Assembly (NCBI GenBank): GCA_002347475.1 | Contig: DDXI01000050.1 | Location: 1 to 24,453 of the forward strand | DNA length: 24,453 nt | Origin: Peptococcaceae bacterium UBA2264 | Lineage (GTDB): Bacteria; Bacillota; Desulfitobacteriia; Desulfitobacteriales; Desulfitobacteriaceae | Direction: 5' to 3' | Shown: positions 23,107 to 24,453 of the stretch, piece by piece | Layout of the letters: each line of letters opens with the position of its first letter | Position numbering within the stretch: position 1 is the stretch's first letter | Made by a program: the position numbers and the translations under genes | Notes under the pieces: generated by a model | What the model saw: only the letters and a program-made list of their open reading frames with translations | Database searches by the model: none | What the model was told of the DNA's origin: nothing

Positions 23107-23139
23107 TACAGAAAGTTAACGAACTTCTGTATTATAACA
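23107..23139 (-). promoter_or_regulatory. Extended -10 promoter of uppP with overlapping inverted repeat
   Basis: Minus strand TGTTATAAT (23139-23131) is a perfect extended -10; the -35 region is poor, as often with this class. A 25-base imperfect palindrome (23107-23131) with TACAGA/TCTGTA and AGTT/AACT arms, one bulged base and an AACG loop begins at the last base of the -10 and covers the likely start site. This is a good place for a repressor, or a stabilising 5' hairpin on the mRNA. Confidence 0.55.
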
Positions 23140-23367
23140 TATTTTTGTTCCTTTTTGTCCGCGTTAATTTCACCTAGAGATTTTACGCCAAGCTGGCTTG
23201 TGCTGCTAACTCATAAAGGTTAAGTCATAACATCGTGAATTTTCCGCGATACGAAATCTATCTGATGATATTTCTCTATCTTTCCGAGCTGACCGCAGCT
23301 TTAACTGCCAACCTAATCATAACAAAAGCAGCAAAAACAAAGTAAGGAAAAGTTGCTTGATAAATAT
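23140..23367. other. Non-coding gap between uppP and the DUF4332 gene
   Basis: I find no ORF with a ribosome binding site on either strand. Only small 5-bp inverted repeats are seen (for example AGCTG/CAGCT near 23290), and no clear terminator or riboswitch. Confidence 0.45.
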
Positions 23368-23772
23368 TCAGTACTGCAAAGTGCGCGGCAGTTTAACAGC
23401 TTGACGGATCCAGTTTTTCACCTGCCTCCGGGCAGGCAGTTTTTTGACCATTTTTTTTGCATTATTTATTTCCACCATTTTTACCCTGAGATTGTCTGGA
23501 TTACGTTTAGCCAATTCCGGTACAGTATTTACTCCAGCAGCTTCCAAGAGTTCGGCATATTCCCCACCGATACCCTTGATCCGGGCTAAGTCAACCTGAT
23601 TAGCCCATTTCAGAATCACTTTTTCCGTAATACCTGTTTTTTCAGCCAGATCATTTCTTCCTTTCCTGGAAATACAGGTTTGCAGCAAATCTTCCAGAGA
23701 AAATACGCCCGCTTCTTTCAGCTTGATTTCATTTATTTCATTGATACCTTCGATAATACCTAATCTTGACAC
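23368..23772 (-). CDS. DUF4332 helix-hairpin-helix protein
   Basis: The 134-aa protein has two helix-hairpin-helix-like repeats: IEGINEINEIKLKEAGVFSL in the first half and KGIGGEYAELLEAAGVNTV in the second, with GRNDLAEKTGITEKVILKW between. This is the DUF4332 pattern; the fold resembles DNA-binding hairpins of polymerases and ligases, but function is unknown. GTG 23772 is chosen because GGGGGAG lies five bases upstream and the length then matches the family; an in-frame start at 23835 lacks a site. The C-terminus is basic. Confidence 0.8.
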   Translation of the reverse strand: MSRLGIIEGINEINEIKLKEAGVFSLEDLLQTCISRKGRNDLAEKTGITEKVILKWANQVDLARIKGIGGEYAELLEAAGVNTVPELAKRNPDNLRVKMVEINNAKKMVKKLPARRQVKNWIRQAVKLPRTLQY

Positions 23773-23838
23773 AACATCTCCCCCTCTTACATCTGGATAG
23801 TCGTATTCAAGCAGCAGAAAATCCTTTGATAACACAGA

Positions 23839-23860
23839 AACCGACCTTTTGTGGTCGGTT
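23839..23860 (-). terminator. Short hairpin downstream of the 23932-24384 gene
   Basis: AACCGACC (23839-23846) and GGTCGGTT (23853-23860) form a perfect 8-bp stem with a 6-base loop. On the minus strand it is followed by TCTGTGTT, a weak T-tract. It sits between two minus-strand genes and is probably a terminator. Confidence 0.55.
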
Positions 23861-23931
23861 AGCCAGCAGCTCTGTACTAGGGATAAACGCCCAAATGCAC
23901 CCCCGCATTCATCGCTCCAGCAGCATTTTGT

Positions 23932-24384
23932 TCAGACAGGCATGACAACAAAGCCCTTAGGGGTGATATGGATAAAGGAGATAGTGATACCGGCTTTGCG
24001 AACAGCTTCGATATATCCTGCCAGTTTGTTTACTGCCTTGGAATCCCACTGAGTTGTCAAAAAAAAGATAAATTCGCAAATGTTCGGACAATGTATGACT
24101 GCATGATCCAGACTTTCCATGATTCGACCGTCAAAATTGTCTTTGTCATAGCAAAATGTAATCATTATAGGTGAGCATACTCCTTCTTCCAGCCAGGGAG
24201 TAATATTGATATTGGTATAACTGCTGAAAACTTTCGCCATATCAGGGGGTACCTGGTCTTTAGTAACACCTGATTTCACATCAGTGAAGACTTTTTCCAC
24301 AGCATCTATCACTGCTTTGGGAACATCAAGCAATCCTATTCTTTCGTCCATTATATTCCTTTCAATGATATCCCTGATGTTCAT
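23932..24384 (-). CDS. Conserved-looking protein of unknown function
   Basis: The 150-aa protein is not recognised. It starts MNIRDIIERNIMDERIGLLD, has a helical N-terminal part, then alternating hydrophobic strands and helices (PIMITFCYD, CEFIFFLTTQW, AVNKLAGYIEAVRKAG, ITISFIHITP, FVVMPV) suggesting an alpha/beta fold. There is no signal peptide or membrane helix. ATG 24384 has AAAGGGGTG six bases upstream, a convincing site; the longer frame from 24414 has none. Codon use looks like that of its neighbours. It lies alone, followed by a short hairpin, and gives no contextual clue to a role. Confidence 0.68.
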   Translation of the reverse strand: MNIRDIIERNIMDERIGLLDVPKAVIDAVEKVFTDVKSGVTKDQVPPDMAKVFSSYTNINITPWLEEGVCSPIMITFCYDKDNFDGRIMESLDHAVIHCPNICEFIFFLTTQWDSKAVNKLAGYIEAVRKAGITISFIHITPKGFVVMPV

Positions 24385-24453
24385 GCGGTTCACCCCTTTC
24401 AAATATCTAATCATGCCAGAGCAAGATAATTAGGGCTTGCTAGCCAAATTCAC

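Noticed and set aside
23421..23441. CCTGCC-TCCG-GGCAGG stem followed by a T-run on the plus strand
   Set aside because: It lies inside the DUF4332 coding region, and no plus-strand gene upstream would need a terminator there.
1..24453. Defence island, prophage, IS element or CRISPR array
   Set aside because: No transposase, phage or Cas-like product and no regularly spaced repeats; XerD is the housekeeping recombinase with its normal neighbours.

Overview
This is a chromosomal housekeeping window from an endospore-lineage Firmicute, most likely a clostridial or Peptococcaceae-like anaerobe. Grounds: Spo0A, Asp23/AmaP/DUF2273, the order nusB-folD-xseAB-ispA-dxs-tlyA-argR-recN-spo0A, strong AGGAGG-type ribosome binding sites and frequent GTG/TTG starts. 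Side-by-side folD and fchA fits an organism with one-carbon (Wood-Ljungdahl-type) metabolism, but that is inference. Every gene is on the minus strand except deoD. No rRNA, tRNA, IS element, prophage gene or CRISPR array was seen.

Layout, left to right (transcription runs right to left). 1-2284: nucleoside salvage, with pdp (cut by the edge), deoD turned to the plus strand, and deoB. 2291-6100: deoB is preceded by xerD, ald, endoQ and nudF (recombination, alanine use, repair of deaminated DNA, nucleotide clean-up). 6101-6527: non-coding gap with the spo0A-side terminator. 6528-13924: spo0A, recN, argR, an unlisted 45-codon ORF, nadK, tlyA, dxs and a CNNM/CorB-like membrane protein. 13959-18359: a DUF212 membrane phosphatase-like gene, ispA, xseB, xseA, fchA and folD. 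18416-21187: a TsaD paralogue, nusB, DUF2273, amaP and asp23. 21372-24384: a more loosely packed, visibly AT-richer end with a ZIP metal transporter, uppP, a DUF4332 protein and an unrecognised protein.

The genes work together in a few themes. dxs and ispA make isoprenoid precursors, and uppP recycles undecaprenyl phosphate. xseA/xseB, recN, xerD and endoQ act on DNA. folD/fchA handle one-carbon folates. asp23/amaP/DUF2273 form an envelope-stress module. deoB/deoD/pdp degrade nucleosides.

The most informative signals are: deoD inverted inside its salvage cluster with no visible terminators; a sigma-H-like promoter overlapped by a 0A box in front of spo0A; spoIVB and spoIIM missing from their usual places; a precisely fitted 45-aa ORF between nadK and argR; a TsaD-like paralogue; and several strong hairpins or palindromes in leaders (asp23/amaP, nusB, uppP, tlyA). 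I see no clearly novel multi-gene system here; most of the window is well-known core machinery.
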